The notes under the pieces were generated by a model. That model made no database searches, had not been told where the DNA came from, and was given only the letters and a program-made list of their open reading frames with translations. A stretch of DNA of 64,000 nt from Bradyrhizobium oligotrophicum S58 (GTDB lineage: Bacteria; Pseudomonadota; Alphaproteobacteria; Rhizobiales; Xanthobacteraceae). The DNA is taken from NCBI RefSeq assembly GCF_000344805.1, contig NC_020453.1, forward strand, positions 7,730,001 through 7,794,000. Reading direction: 5' to 3'. Each line of letters begins with the position of its first letter. The first letter of the stretch is position 1. The position numbers and the translations under genes are program-made. Positions 45,866 through 57,591 of this stretch are shown here, piece by piece.

Positions 45866-46774
45866 ATGCGCATCTGGGGAATTCTGTTGACGGCCGTGCT
45901 TGCCGCAAACGCTGCGAGCGCCGAGGAGCTGACGGGCACGCTTCAGAAGATAAAGGAGACCAACCGGATCGCGATCGGCTTCCAGGAATCATCTGTGCCG
46001 TTCAGCTACCTGGACGGCAACCAGAAGCCGGTCGGCTATGCGCTCGATATCTGCGCGCGCATCGCGGAAGCCGTCAAGACGGAGCTCCGGCTGCCCAACC
46101 TCACCATCGAGACCGTTCCGGTGACGTCCTCCAACCGCATTCCGCTGATGACGAACGGCACGATCGACCTGCTGTGCGCATCCACCACCAACAACGCCGA
46201 ACGCCAGAAGCTCGTTGCCTTCGCCAATACGCACTTTCTCAGCGCTACGCGCTTTGCCGCCAAGAAGTCGCTGTCGATCGACACGATCGAGGATCTGAAA
46301 GGCAAGACCGCCGTCGCGATCGCCGGATCGACCAACATCGCGCAGCTGAACAAGGTCAATGTGGAGCGCAAGCTCGGCATCAACATCGTTCCGGCCAAGG
46401 ATCAAGCCGAGGCGTTCCTGATGCTGGAGACCGACCGCGCGCAGGCCTATGTGCTCGATGACGTCCAGCTCGCGGTCGCGATCGCGCGGTCCAAGGACCC
46501 CGCGGCATACGCGATCAGCAAGGACGAGTTCTCGAAGCCGGAGCCGTTCGGCATCATGCTGCGCAAGGACGATGCGCCGTTCAAGGCCATCGCCGACCGT
46601 GTCACGGCCCAGCTCTACCAGAGCCCGGACATCGAGGCGATCTACAGGAAGTGGTTCGAATCGCCTGTCCCACCGATCGGGATCAATTTCAATTATCCGA
46701 TGCCGTCGGCCCTGCGCGCCGCATTCAAGAAGCCCAGCAGCAGCCCCGATCCGGATGCCTACGTACTTAACTGA
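45866..46774 (+). CDS. Periplasmic amino-acid-binding protein (family 3), no permease nearby
   Basis: 302 residues from ATG 45866, preceded by GGAGGAG. Signal peptide about 1-20 (LLTAVLAANAASA). The family 3 solute-binding fold is shown by IAIGFQESSVPFSYLDGNQK, PVGYALDICARIAEAVK and DLLCASTTNNAERQ, the last resembling glutamate/aspartate-binding proteins (GltI type). No membrane or ATPase subunit is in the window, so it is an orphan that must share a permease encoded elsewhere. Confidence 0.88.
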   Translation: MRIWGILLTAVLAANAASAEELTGTLQKIKETNRIAIGFQESSVPFSYLDGNQKPVGYALDICARIAEAVKTELRLPNLTIETVPVTSSNRIPLMTNGTIDLLCASTTNNAERQKLVAFANTHFLSATRFAAKKSLSIDTIEDLKGKTAVAIAGSTNIAQLNKVNVERKLGINIVPAKDQAEAFLMLETDRAQAYVLDDVQLAVAIARSKDPAAYAISKDEFSKPEPFGIMLRKDDAPFKAIADRVTAQLYQSPDIEAIYRKWFESPVPPIGINFNYPMPSALRAAFKKPSSSPDPDAYVLN

Positions 46775-46892
46775 GGCCGGACGCCGCGATCATGCAATCG
46801 GCGGAGCAACGAGCATCGGCTGCTGAAGGCAGCCGATCTCGACCCGGGATGATCTCGGTAAAGCCTCCGGCAGATGCGGTATCTCGAGCCCC

Positions 46893-47518
46893 TCAATCCA
46901 GCTTCGCCTCCATGCCACGCTTCACGGCGGGGCGGGCCATCAGCGCGTCGTACCAGCGATTGACGTGGGGGAAGTCGGCGAGATCGACCTTGTGGCGCGG
47001 GTGGCGCCAGGCCCAGCCGAGAATGGCGAAGTCGGCGATCGAGAGCGGGCCGGCCACGAACTCGTGCTGCGCCAGGCGGCGGTCGAGCACACCGTAGAGC
47101 CGGACCGTCTCGGCCATGTAGCGCTTGAGGCCGTAGGCGCGGTCCTGCTCATTGGTGAGCGCGATGAAATGATGTACCTGGCCGGGCATCGGGCCGAACC
47201 CGCCCATCTGCCACATCAGCCATTCATAGACCGGGATCCGCTCGGACAGCGGCTTGGGGAGGAACTGCCCGGTCTTCTCAGCCAAATAGAGCAGGATGGC
47301 GCCCGATTCGAACACGCTGACCGGCTTGCCATCCGGGCCCTCGGGATCGACGATCGCCGGAATCTTGTTGTTGGGGCTGATCGCGAGAAATCCGGGGCCA
47401 TCTGGGCGCCCTTGGTGATGTCGACCGGAATCACGCGGTAGGGCAGCCCCATCTCCTCCAGCGCGACCGAGATCTTGCGGCCGTTCGGCGTGTTCCAGGT
47501 GTGCAGCTCGATCGTCAT
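46893..47518 (-). pseudogene. Glutathione S-transferase, frameshifted
   Basis: The N-terminal thioredoxin-like half (MTIELHTWNTPNGRKISVAL) and the C-terminal half from FESGAILLYLAEKTGQF are in different frames. Near 47386 one base appears lost: the sequence codes APDF then shifts, where an extra C would restore APDFLAISPNNKIPAI. With that base the product is 208 residues and like YfcG/GstN-type GSTs. It is either a real pseudogene or a sequencing error. Confidence 0.85.
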
Positions 47519-47690
47519 GGCGGGGCGTCCTTCCAAATTGCTTGCTTAACGTTGGGCTCCCCCTTAGCTCGAAACCGCATCAAGCTTCAAACGTACCGTT
47601 GTTGATGGGACATCCTGGCCGCTGGCCACGGCCGCTCGCCCCCGATAGATTGCGCCACCCAGAATCCAAAGACCCTCAGGGGAAAACGCC

Positions 47691-48248
47691 GTGTCCAAAT
47701 CCGCCTCCCGCGCCCGCCTCCTCGAGATCATCCGCAGGCGCTCGTTCGGCCGTGGCGAGGTCACGCTGGCCTCCGGCCGCAAGAGCGACTTCTACTTCAA
47801 CCTCAAGCCGACCATGATGGACCCGGAGGGCGCCACCCTGCTCGCTGAGCTCACCTATGAGGCGCTGAAGGACGAGGGCTTCGATTATATCGGCGGGCTG
47901 GAGATGGGCGCGGTGCCGCTGGCCGGCGCGATCGCGCAGATCTCCTGGATCAAGGGCCATCCGATCGCGGCTTTCTTCGTGCGCAAGAAGCCGAAGGAGC
48001 ATGGCGCCAGGCTCGCCATCGAGGGGCTGACCCGGGACGAGAGCCTGGCCGGCAAGCGCATCGTCGTGGTCGAGGACGTCACCACCACCGGCGGCTCGGC
48101 GATGAAGGCGGTGGAAGCGCTGCGCGAGGCCGGCGCCGAGGTGGCGCTGGTGTTCACGATGGTCGACCGCGAGGAAGGCGCCGAGGAGGCCTTCGCCGAG
48201 GCCCGCCTGCCGTTCCGCGCGCTCTACAAGGCGCGCGAGTTTCTCTAA
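47691..48248 (+). CDS. pyrE: Orotate phosphoribosyltransferase
   Basis: 185 residues from GTG 47691. PyrE joins orotate to PRPP to make orotidine monophosphate in pyrimidine synthesis. The PRPP-binding loop is [16 protein letters not shown], and the [14 protein letters not shown] and [10 protein letters not shown] segments are conserved. It is the first gene of the right-hand core segment, following the accessory block. Confidence 0.95.
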   Translation: MSKSASRARLLEIIRRRSFGRGEVTLASGRKSDFYFNLKPTMMDPEGATLLAELTYEALKDEGFDYIGGLEMGAVPLAGAIAQISWIKGHPIAAFFVRKKPKEHGARLAIEGLTRDESLAGKRIVVVEDVTTTGGSAMKAVEALREAGAEVALVFTMVDREEGAEEAFAEARLPFRALYKAREFL

Positions 48249-48445
48249 AGACACCTTCGCGGGATTTCTGCGTGCCGGCAGGCCTCGCATACCGCTCATT
48301 TACCAACGCTCGTTAAGGTTACCGCAAAGCTGATGGCGCCGTGCCCTTGGGGCCGGCCCGTCCGATCGCACATGATCGACGCGACCCGGACACGCCGTGT
48401 CCGGGCAGGGCTTGACGGTGAAGACCTTGGCGGTGGGAGCTGGCG

Positions 48446-49267
48446 TTGCGTAGCGTGTTGTCGTTTCGACGGATGCCCCGCCCCGTGGCGGCCACGACCG
48501 CCATCGCCGTCGCGGTGATCGCGCTGACGCCGCCGATGGCGTCGGCCCAGGGCCTGTTCGACTTCCTGTTCAGCGGTTTCAACAAGCCGGCGTCACAGCG
48601 GCCGGCGCCGCAAGGCGGCTTGTTCGCCGACCCGTTCGGCACCAATCCGCAAGCGCCGGCGCAGCCGCGCGCGGCCTCCGGCGGCTCGGGCGCGGCGTTC
48701 TGCGTGCGCAGCTGCGACGGCCGCTATTTCCCGTTGACGCGCGGTCTCGCCTCACCGGTGCAGATGTGCCAGGCGTTCTGCCCGGCGAGCGCCACCAAGG
48801 TCTATTTCGGCTCCAACATCGACTACGCGACAGCAGCCAATGGCGAGCGCTATGCCGACAGCGAGAATGCGTTCGCCTACCGCCAGGCGCTGCGCGCCGA
48901 CTGCACCTGCAACGGCCGCGATCCGGCCGGGCTGGCACCGGTCGATCTGTCGCTCGACACCTCGCTGCGCCCCGGCGACGTGGTCGCGACCAGCGACGGG
49001 CTGGTCGCCTATTCCGGCGCGCGCGGCAGCGGCGGCCAGCCGGTCGACTTCAAGCCGGTCGCATCCTATCCCGGACTGAACTCGGACATGCGCGCGCGGC
49101 TGAACGAGATGAAGGTGGCGCCGGTGCGCGCCGAGATGCTGGCGGCCGATGCTCTGGCAGCCATGCCGCCGCCCGAGGCCAATGTGAGTAATGCCAGCGT
49201 CGCGCCGCCGATGACGATCGCACCGAAGCCTGCCACGGGCCGCGCCAAGCGCGCGGACGTGGATTGA
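48446..49267 (+). CDS. DUF2865 family exported protein
   Basis: 273 residues from TTG 48446, with GGTGGGAGC upstream; ATG 48473 is an alternative. A signal peptide ends near PPMASA. The conserved region carries CVRSCDGRYFPLTRG, QMCQAFCPAS and TKVYFGSNIDYATAANGERY, with paired Cys, as in DUF2865 proteins found mainly in Rhizobiales. Function is unknown; it is probably periplasmic. Confidence 0.85.
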   Translation: MRSVLSFRRMPRPVAATTAIAVAVIALTPPMASAQGLFDFLFSGFNKPASQRPAPQGGLFADPFGTNPQAPAQPRAASGGSGAAFCVRSCDGRYFPLTRGLASPVQMCQAFCPASATKVYFGSNIDYATAANGERYADSENAFAYRQALRADCTCNGRDPAGLAPVDLSLDTSLRPGDVVATSDGLVAYSGARGSGGQPVDFKPVASYPGLNSDMRARLNEMKVAPVRAEMLAADALAAMPPPEANVSNASVAPPMTIAPKPATGRAKRADVD

Positions 49268-49276
49268 ACTAGCTTT

Positions 49277-49351
49277 CGTCATCGCGAGCGAAGCGAAGCA
49301 ATCCAGAGCCCTCGCGCCGCCCTGGATTGCTTCGCTTCGCTCGCAATGACG
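49277..49351. repeat. Palindromic intergenic repeat, family A, copy 3
   Basis: CGTCATCGCGAGCGAAGCGA with AGCAATCCAG is answered by CTGGATTGCTTCGC and TCGCTCGCAATGACG. The 75-bp hairpin sits between the convergent DUF2865 and hypothetical genes and may act as a bidirectional terminator. Confidence 0.88.
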
Positions 49352-49361
49352 GAAAACTGGG

Positions 49362-49793
49362 CTAGCGCCCGACGATGACGCCGATGACGTTCGGCGCTTC
49401 CAGATACTTCTCCTCGATCGCCGCCCGCGCCGCAGCACGGTTGTCCGGCGTCAGCAGGCCGCGCTTCTCGGCCAGGATCATCCAGCAGAAGCCCCACCAG
49501 TCGGTCAGCATGCCGTCGTCGTCGACCAGGTCGTAGCCCTGCTCGGCGGCGAAAATTCGCGCCCTTCCCTCATCGAGGCCGTCGAGGAAGGTGTGGTCGG
49601 TGGCGGCGAACAGGTCGTCGGAAATGTCGTCGGTGGTGTAGCCCCAGACCGACATGCAGACCGCGTTGAACGCGCGGTCGATCTGGTCGTCGTCAACGGC
49701 CCGGCGCCGCGCCGTCTTGTGCAGCCGCGTCAAGCTCCGCGCAAAATCGGCGATACGGGTCAAGGCCAGGGGATCGAAGGCGATGGTGGACAT
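49362..49793 (-). CDS. Hypothetical protein
   Basis: 143 residues from ATG 49793, preceded by GAGGA. It is acidic, soluble and mostly helical, with no signal peptide or membrane segment. An aromatic stretch, TDWWGFCWMILAEKRGLLTP, lies near the C-terminus. I recognise no family. The coding bias of the flanking core genes is shared, which supports it as a real gene. A much longer upstream frame extends to 50375 but lacks a better start. Confidence 0.6.
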   Translation of the reverse strand: MSTIAFDPLALTRIADFARSLTRLHKTARRRAVDDDQIDRAFNAVCMSVWGYTTDDISDDLFAATDHTFLDGLDEGRARIFAAEQGYDLVDDDGMLTDWWGFCWMILAEKRGLLTPDNRAAARAAIEEKYLEAPNVIGVIVGR

Positions 49794-50376
49794 GGTATCC
49801 TCGCGTGATGCGCTGATGCCGGGGGTGGTCTGGCGGGTCGAATCGCAACAGAGATAACGATCGCTTGCTAAATTGTTCTTAATTTGTTCCGGCCGGATTG
49901 TCCATCCTCTTTGAAGGACCTGATGCTCGATGGAGGCTACGCCCCCGACACCAGATCGCAAGCGCCTCAACCATCTGCTGCAGGAGGTATGTGTCGGCTG
50001 GAGCTTTTTGCAGCCGCCTCTGCGCAGATGATCTGCTGTCCGGGCACGAAGCCCTGAGTGCACGGGACCTCGCCGAAGCCGTTCAGGCCGAAGGAAGGAG
50101 CGCTGAGCTGGAACCCACGCGGCGCCGGCGGATCGAAGAGCTGTCCATCGCTCGCTTCGGCCGAAGAGTCTGGAGCCGGCGTTAGCCGAGATGACGAGGG
50201 AGAGTCTCCGGGACGCACGTGCAGCATCAATCTCCGCGTTCGCCCGCCGGAACCCGGCCCGAACCTTGCATAATTTTCCATCACCTCCTGTGTGGACCGG
50301 CCCTTCCCCGGGTTTCGATCCGCGCCCAAGCATCGTATGCTTTTTCTGGTTCCTCGTAGCATCACAGGTTTGCAAG
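49794..50376. other. Intergenic region upstream of glgP
   Basis: 583 nt between the divergent hypothetical gene and glgP. Overlapping short frames exist in several directions, none with a recognised family or a good ribosome binding site. No clear promoter or hairpin was seen. Confidence 0.6.
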
Positions 50377-52887
50377 GTGACAGATCAGCCGTCTCAGCGC
50401 AGCTTCGTAAGCACCGGCCAGCCCGTCGACGAATTGGCGGTGGCGGAGATCAAGAGCGACGTCCTCGCCAAGCTTCGGCTCGCGATCGGCAAGGAGGCAA
50501 GCCAGGCGACGCAACAGGACTGGTATCACGCCGCCGCGCTCACCTTGCGCGACCGCATCGTGCATCGCTGGCTCACCGCGGACAAAGAGAGTTACGATGC
50601 CGGCCGCAAGCGCGTCTATTATCTCAGCCTGGAATTCCTGATCGGCCGCCTGTTCACCGACGCGCTCAACAACATGGGCCTGATGAAGGTGTTCGAGATC
50701 GCACTCGGCGATCTCGGCGTCGGCCTGATGGACCTGCGCAAATGCGAGCCGGACGCTGCGCTCGGCAATGGCGGCCTGGGGCGGCTCGCGGCCTGCTTCA
50801 TGGAGAGCATGTCGACGTTGCAGATCCCGGCGATCGGCTACGGCATCCGGTATGATTTCGGCTTGTTCCGGCAGGTGATCGTCGACGGCTGGCAGCACGA
50901 ATATCCCGACGTCTGGCTGTCGTTCGGCAATCCCTGGGAATTTCAGCGCCCCGAGGTGGTCTATCACGTGCATTTCGGCGGTGGCGTCGAGCATGTCGAC
51001 GACAAGGGCCGCGCCCGCGCCGTCTGGCATCCCGGCGAGACCGTGCAGGCCGTCGCCTATGACACGCCGATCGTCGGCTGGCGCGGCCAGCACGTGAATG
51101 CGCTCCGGCTGTGGTCGGCGCGCTCGCCCGATCCGCTCAAGCTCGACGTGTTCAACTCAGGCGACTATCTCGGCGCATCGGCCGAAGAGGCGCGCGCGGA
51201 AGCGATCTGCAAGTTCCTCTATCCGAACGACGAGAGTCCGGCGGGACGCGAGCTGCGGCTGCGCCAGGAATATTTCTTCGTCTCGGCCTCGCTGCAGGAT
51301 CTCGTCAAGCGCCATCTCGGCTCCGACGGGCAGCTCCGCAGCCTGTCGCAGAAGGCCGCCGTGCAGCTCAACGATACGCATCCGTCGCTCGCTGTCGCCG
51401 AGCTGATGCGCATCCTGGTCGACCTGCATAATTTCCGCTGGGACGAGGCCTGGAAGGTCACGGTCGCGACCTTGTCCTACACCAACCACACGCTGCTGCC
51501 GGAAGCGCTCGAGACCTGGCCGGTCGAACTGTTCGAGCGGCTGCTGCCGCGGCATCTCGAGATCATCTACCGCATCAACGCCCAGCATCTCGCGCTCGCC
51601 GAGCAGCGCGCGCCCGGCGATATCGACTATCGCGCCTCGGTGTCGCTGATCGACGAGAAGAGCGGCCGCCGCGTGCGCATGGGCCAGCTCGCCTTCGTCG
51701 GCTCGCACCGCATCAACGGCGTCTCGGCGATGCATTCGGACCTGATGAAGGAGACCGTGTTCCACGATCTCAACCATCTCTATTCCGGCCGCATCACCAA
51801 CAAGACCAACGGCATCACCTTCCGCCGCTGGCTCATGCTGGCCAATCCAAAGCTGACCAGCCTGCTGCAGGAGGCCTGCGGCGATGCCATCGTCGACGAT
51901 CCGACGCTGCTGTCGAGCCTCGAAAGCTACATTGCCGACAGCGGCTTCCACCAGAAGTTCCGCGCCGTGAAGCACCACAACAAGGTGCAGCTCGCACGTC
52001 TCATCGGCGAGCGCATGAACGTGCGCCTCGACCCCGGCGCGCTGTTCGACGTGCAGATCAAGCGCATCCACGAATACAAGCGCCAGCTGCTCAACATTCT
52101 CGAAGCGGTCGCGCTGTATCAGGACATGAAGGACAATCCCCAGGCCGACTGGGTGCCGCGGGTCAAGATCTTCGCCGGCAAGGCGGCGGCGAGCTATCGC
52201 TATGCCAAGCTCATCATCAAGCTGATCAACGACGTCGCCGAGGTTGTCAACAACGATCCCGCGATCGGCGGCAAGCTCAAGGTCGTGTTCATGGCCGACT
52301 ATAATGTCAGCCTGGCGGAAGCGATCATCCCCGCGGCCGACCTGTCGGAGCAGATCTCGACCGCCGGCATGGAGGCCTCCGGCACGGGCAACATGAAGCT
52401 GGCGCTGAACGGCGCCCTCACCATCGGCACGCTGGACGGCGCCAATATCGAGATCCGCGACAATGTCGGCGCCGACAACATCGCGATCTTCGGCATGGAG
52501 GCCGGCGACGTCATGCTCCGCCGCCAGCAGGGCCTCGACGCCACCGACATCATCCGCCGCTCGCCGCGGCTGGCGCGCGCGATCGATGCGATCGCCTCCG
52601 GCCTGTTCTCGCCGGACGAGCCCGGCCGGTTCGAGCCGATCGCGCATGCGCTGCGCCATCTCGACCACTACATGGTCTCGGCCGATTTCGATTCCTACTA
52701 CGAGGCCCAGCGCGGCATCGACGCACGCTGGCAGACCGTGCCGGCCTGGACCCGCGCCTCGATTCTCAACGTCGCGCGCATGGCCTGGTTCTCTTCCGAC
52801 CGCACCATCCGCGAATATGCCGACGACATCTGGAACGTGCCGGTCGGGCCGGTTGCGGCAGCGCCCGCGCATGCGCAGCGGGCGTGA
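50377..52887 (+). CDS. glgP: Glycogen/starch phosphorylase
   Basis: 836 residues from GTG 50377. GlgP cuts alpha-1,4-glucosyl units from glycogen with phosphate to give glucose-1-phosphate. The PLP-binding Lys is K674 in SGTGNMKLALNGAL, and N-terminal landmarks are VYYLSLEFLIGR and EPDAALGNGGLGRLAACFM. No other glycogen gene is adjacent; the hexomutase at 30.7 kb could take up its product. Confidence 0.95.
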   Translation: MTDQPSQRSFVSTGQPVDELAVAEIKSDVLAKLRLAIGKEASQATQQDWYHAAALTLRDRIVHRWLTADKESYDAGRKRVYYLSLEFLIGRLFTDALNNMGLMKVFEIALGDLGVGLMDLRKCEPDAALGNGGLGRLAACFMESMSTLQIPAIGYGIRYDFGLFRQVIVDGWQHEYPDVWLSFGNPWEFQRPEVVYHVHFGGGVEHVDDKGRARAVWHPGETVQAVAYDTPIVGWRGQHVNALRLWSARSPDPLKLDVFNSGDYLGASAEEARAEAICKFLYPNDESPAGRELRLRQEYFFVSASLQDLVKRHLGSDGQLRSLSQKAAVQLNDTHPSLAVAELMRILVDLHNFRWDEAWKVTVATLSYTNHTLLPEALETWPVELFERLLPRHLEIIYRINAQHLALAEQRAPGDIDYRASVSLIDEKSGRRVRMGQLAFVGSHRINGVSAMHSDLMKETVFHDLNHLYSGRITNKTNGITFRRWLMLANPKLTSLLQEACGDAIVDDPTLLSSLESYIADSGFHQKFRAVKHHNKVQLARLIGERMNVRLDPGALFDVQIKRIHEYKRQLLNILEAVALYQDMKDNPQADWVPRVKIFAGKAAASYRYAKLIIKLINDVAEVVNNDPAIGGKLKVVFMADYNVSLAEAIIPAADLSEQISTAGMEASGTGNMKLALNGALTIGTLDGANIEIRDNVGADNIAIFGMEAGDVMLRRQQGLDATDIIRRSPRLARAIDAIASGLFSPDEPGRFEPIAHALRHLDHYMVSADFDSYYEAQRGIDARWQTVPAWTRASILNVARMAWFSSDRTIREYADDIWNVPVGPVAAAPAHAQRA

Positions 52888-52992
52888 GGGCTCAGCCACC
52901 CGTCCTCGGCAATGCCCTGTGACGTCGTTGCGGGCCTCGTCGAATTGCGTTTGACCTGACGACCATCATACAGTGATCGTCAGGAGAATTGC

Positions 52993-53814
52993 ATGACCGA
53001 ACCGCTTCCAGCCCACCTGTTCGACGAAGCCACCCGCGTCACTGCCGGCGACAGCCGGTGGCAGGGCAGGACCAGCCCCGACTACTGGGCCTTCGTCGGC
53101 CCGTTCGGCGGCGTCACCGCGGCGACGGTGCTGCGCGCGCTGATCGAGCATCCGCAAGTCCAGGGCGATCCGCTGGCGGTGACGGTGAACTACTGCGCGC
53201 CGATCGCGGAAGGGCCGTTCGATCTCGACGTGCGGCTGGTGAAGGCGAACCGCTCCTCACAGCACTGGTGCGTGGAGCTGAGCCAGGGCGACGCGGACGC
53301 AGCGACGCTCGCCACCGCCGTGTTCGCCGAGCGACGACCGTCCTGGTCGCACCAGCCGGCGCAGATGCCCGACGCGCCACCCTTCAGCGAGGTCAAGCGC
53401 CATCCCGACACGAACATGTCGTGGACCAGGCAGTACGACTTCCGCTTCGTCGAGGGGCGCCCCGCGCTCGGCGCGTCAGCGACGGGCGAGCCACACAGCA
53501 GCTATTCCCGGCTGTGGATCTCCGACCGCAAGCCGCGCAAGCTCGACTGCCTGTCGCTGCTGTCGATGTCGGACGCGTTCTTCGGCCGGGTCTTCCATGC
53601 CCGCGGCGAGCTGGTGCCGTTCGGCACGGTGTCGCTGACGACCTATTTGCATGTCAGCCGCGAGGAGCTCGCCGCTGAAGACATCACGCATGTGCTGGCA
53701 ACCGCGGATGCCAAGGTGTTCAACCGCAGCTATCAGGATCAGCACGGCGAGCTGTGGTCGCCGTCAGGCCGGCTGCTCGCGACCACGACGCAGATCGCGT
53801 ATTTCAAGGCGTGA
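52993..53814 (+). CDS. Thioesterase family protein (double hotdog)
   Basis: 273 residues. The N-terminal half contains WAFVGPFGGVTAATVLRAL, the hotdog-helix pattern of TesB-like acyl-CoA thioesterases, and the C-terminal half contains LLSMSDAFFGRVFHARGELV, the second hotdog with the Asp typical of the active site. It probably hydrolyses acyl-CoA; substrate length is unknown. Monocistronic, with a palindrome downstream. Confidence 0.82.
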   Translation: MTEPLPAHLFDEATRVTAGDSRWQGRTSPDYWAFVGPFGGVTAATVLRALIEHPQVQGDPLAVTVNYCAPIAEGPFDLDVRLVKANRSSQHWCVELSQGDADAATLATAVFAERRPSWSHQPAQMPDAPPFSEVKRHPDTNMSWTRQYDFRFVEGRPALGASATGEPHSSYSRLWISDRKPRKLDCLSLLSMSDAFFGRVFHARGELVPFGTVSLTTYLHVSREELAAEDITHVLATADAKVFNRSYQDQHGELWSPSGRLLATTTQIAYFKA

Positions 53815-54186
53815 GGCAGAAGAAAGGCCCCACACAGTCGGTGTCGTCCGGCCTTGAGCCGGGACCCCTATGCACAGCATCGCGTTTGTGCCGAGAAAGC
53901 CGCCACTACCACAACTGTCATCGCCCGGCTTGACCGGGCGATCCAGTAACCGGGATCGGCAGTAAGTTACACAACTGGCTGCACGGCGTACTGGATCACC
54001 CGCTTTCGCGGGTGATGACAACTGAGCTTGTTGCGGCAGCTTCTGCCAATCGTCCGGCATCGAGTGATCACGACGTCCCAAGCGACGCCGTATACGAAAA
54101 CTCCGGCAGCGCGGCCGCTGCCGGAGTCACTTGAGTGGGTTTCGGAGCCAGTCGCGATGCGGCTGTCGCGGAAAAGCGTGACAGCC
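53815..54186. repeat. Intergenic region with family D and B repeats
   Basis: 372 nt between the convergent thioesterase and pckA genes. A single family D arm (about 53839-53871) is followed by a family B pair (53915-54020). The remainder, to the pckA stop, holds an inverted pair CGGCAGCGCGGCCGCTGCCG near 54103-54122 that may be part of the pckA terminator. No gene seen. Confidence 0.75.
53915..54020. repeat. Family B inverted repeat pair without nuclease, copy 6
   Basis: CTGTCATCGCCCGGCTTGAC with CGGGCGATCCAGTA faces GTACTGGATCACCCGC with TTTCGCGGGTGATGACA. Beyond the right arm, CTGAGCTTGT also occurs after the right arm of the GIY-YIG unit, which hints at a shared outer flank. Confidence 0.88.
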
Positions 54187-55800
<1,614 letters not shown>

Positions 55801-56646
55801 GAAATTCCCTCCTGAGAGCCCGCATCCGTTGCGCGCAATTTCTTGGCGCAGTGCGCGGTGACCGTTACCGTTTACATCGCCTGACGCGAGCGCGGTCGCA
55901 GACCTAATACTGGATCAACGCTGGTCTTGCCAAGACGATCCGACCGAATTGGTTATTGCCAACGGCTGATGTGCGTAGCTCATTTTTGGCGCGCGGCTGC
56001 TTATCGGAGCGGCACGCTGCCTGTGCGCACGAGCATGCTGCAACGCAACAGATATATCAATACACTTCGGTTTCGCCGAGAAACACGAATGGCGCCCCAA
56101 CCGAAGGATCCGCGCTGGCAGACGAAGATTTATCATCGAGCAAAGGCCAGCATGGCCCTGCCGCAGCAGCCTCGCTGCGACCCATTGTCGGACGGTCCGT
56201 GAGCGGACGCGCGGGGAGTGGAGCGTCGCCGTCGCGCCACAGGCCTAACGCCACCGCAACGACGGGGTGCTCGCGTATCGATTGAGAATGGAATTTGAGT
56301 TTGTTCGTTCAAGACAATCTCGGCCGACGCGGACGCTGCAACCTCTCCCCGCTCTCTGCGGGGAGAGGTCGGATCGCGCAGCAATCCGGGTGAGGGGCAT
56401 GGCACGTACGGGAGCCCAGATCCTGGTCTATCGGACGGGCACAACGATGCGCATCGATGGAAAACACTGAAAGCGTCCTCACATCCGTCTTGCGCCGATG
56501 ACAAGAATTCAGTTCGAAGCAAGGAAGCTGCACCGCCCGCGCGACTGCCCCTCACCCCGACCCTCTCCCCGCGAAGAGCGGGGAGAGGGAGCAGACCGCC
56601 TTCGTGGCGGCAGCCATACGTCAATAGAACTACACCTAGTGAGCTA
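55801..56646. other. pckA promoter region and long family E repeat
   Basis: 846 nt without a supported gene. The first 150 nt upstream of pckA should hold its promoter, but no clear -35/-10 pair was recognised. A family E repeat pair occupies 56341-56592. Short open frames in between are Cys/Arg-rich and not gene-like. Confidence 0.6.
56341..56592. repeat. Family E repeat pair
   Basis: The left arm CCTCTCCCCGCTCTCTGCGG with GGAGAGGTCGGATCGC and TGAGGGGCA faces the right arm GCCCCTCACCCCGACCCTC with CCCGCGAAGAGCGGGGAGAG. About 145 nt lie between the arms. The same architecture is found inside polA at 39559-39667. Confidence 0.85.
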
Positions 56647-57375
56647 TTAGTCCTTCGCTCTCGCCTCATCCGCAAGCCGCACCAGCATCTTGCGCAAGCC
56701 TCCGGGTGTCGTGACGCGCTCGGGAAAATCCAGCCGCAGCGTCCTGCCGTCGGCCATCAGATCGAGCCCGTCGGGATCGCAGCCGCTGCAGCGCCACTCC
56801 GCGGCGTCGGCACCGATCAGCTTCGTCGCGTAGAGTCCCAAGGCCTCGCGATGATCTTCGTTCATGTGATCGACGGCGCCCTGCTCAGCCGCGAGCAGCT
56901 CGGCGGCGTCTGATGTCTCCGTGAGAAACTGCTCGGGCTTGAGATCGACGATGCGGCCGAAGCCGGCGACGAGATGCGTGCCGGACGGGCGAATGACAAA
57001 GAACGCGAAGTCGGCGAAGTCAGCGTAATCAGCAGCGGATGGATGCGCATTGAGATACCGACGGCGCAGCGTTTCGCGATTGTCGTCGGTCGCCTGTTCG
57101 GCTTTTCCAGACAGCATGATCCGCGTACCTTCCAGGGGATCACCGGGCGCGCGTTCATCGAGCATCAGCGACACGCGCGAATCAGCAAGTACATTCCTGG
57201 TGTGCACAGCTAATCGCGAGATCAGAATGATCGGAGCAGCATCGGGCGCAGTGGCGACGTTGACCAGAGAGCAGTAGGGATCGCCCGAACCAACCATCAA
57301 GGTTGCAAGTGCGCCCTGCCGGCTTCGGCGCAGCAGGGAATGCGTCACGCGGTTAGGGTTAAAGCTCGCAGGCAT
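56647..57375 (-). CDS. HugZ-like flavin/haem-binding protein with DUF2470 domain
   Basis: 242 residues from ATG 57375, which follows GAGGG; an ATG six codons earlier (57393) is less likely. The N-terminal half is a split-barrel pyridoxamine-5'-phosphate-oxidase-like domain (GALATLMVGSGDPYCSLVNV, RVSLMLDERAPG); the C-terminal third is DUF2470, with AVDHMNEDHREALGLY. This arrangement is found in HugZ-type haem-utilisation proteins, but haem residues cannot be confirmed by eye. Confidence 0.85.
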   Translation of the reverse strand: MPASFNPNRVTHSLLRRSRQGALATLMVGSGDPYCSLVNVATAPDAAPIILISRLAVHTRNVLADSRVSLMLDERAPGDPLEGTRIMLSGKAEQATDDNRETLRRRYLNAHPSAADYADFADFAFFVIRPSGTHLVAGFGRIVDLKPEQFLTETSDAAELLAAEQGAVDHMNEDHREALGLYATKLIGADAAEWRCSGCDPDGLDLMADGRTLRLDFPERVTTPGGLRKMLVRLADEARAKD

Positions 57376-57591
57376 CGTCTTTCCCTCGTCCATCCAGTTG
57401 CAATGAAGGCCTTTTTTCGGCTAAACGAACCACAAACTTGGGCGGGGCACAAAACTTTGCCATGCTATTTGTGGAACTCGGTCACACTTCAGCCCAGCTT
57501 GCATTGCTCGTTGACCATGTTCGAAGCCCATTTATGCGGCCCTTAGCTCGATTCTCGTTGTCTCGGCTAAACAGACTCTGAAAGCAGGCTC

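Noticed and set aside
49794..50376. Coding sequence between the hypothetical gene and glgP
   Set aside because: Several overlapping frames exist on both strands but none shows a family match or good start; the glgP frame itself extends upstream only as non-family sequence.
54103..54122. Terminator call for pckA
   Set aside because: A GC-rich inverted pair is visible, but no T-run follows on the pckA strand, so I only note it within the intergenic description.
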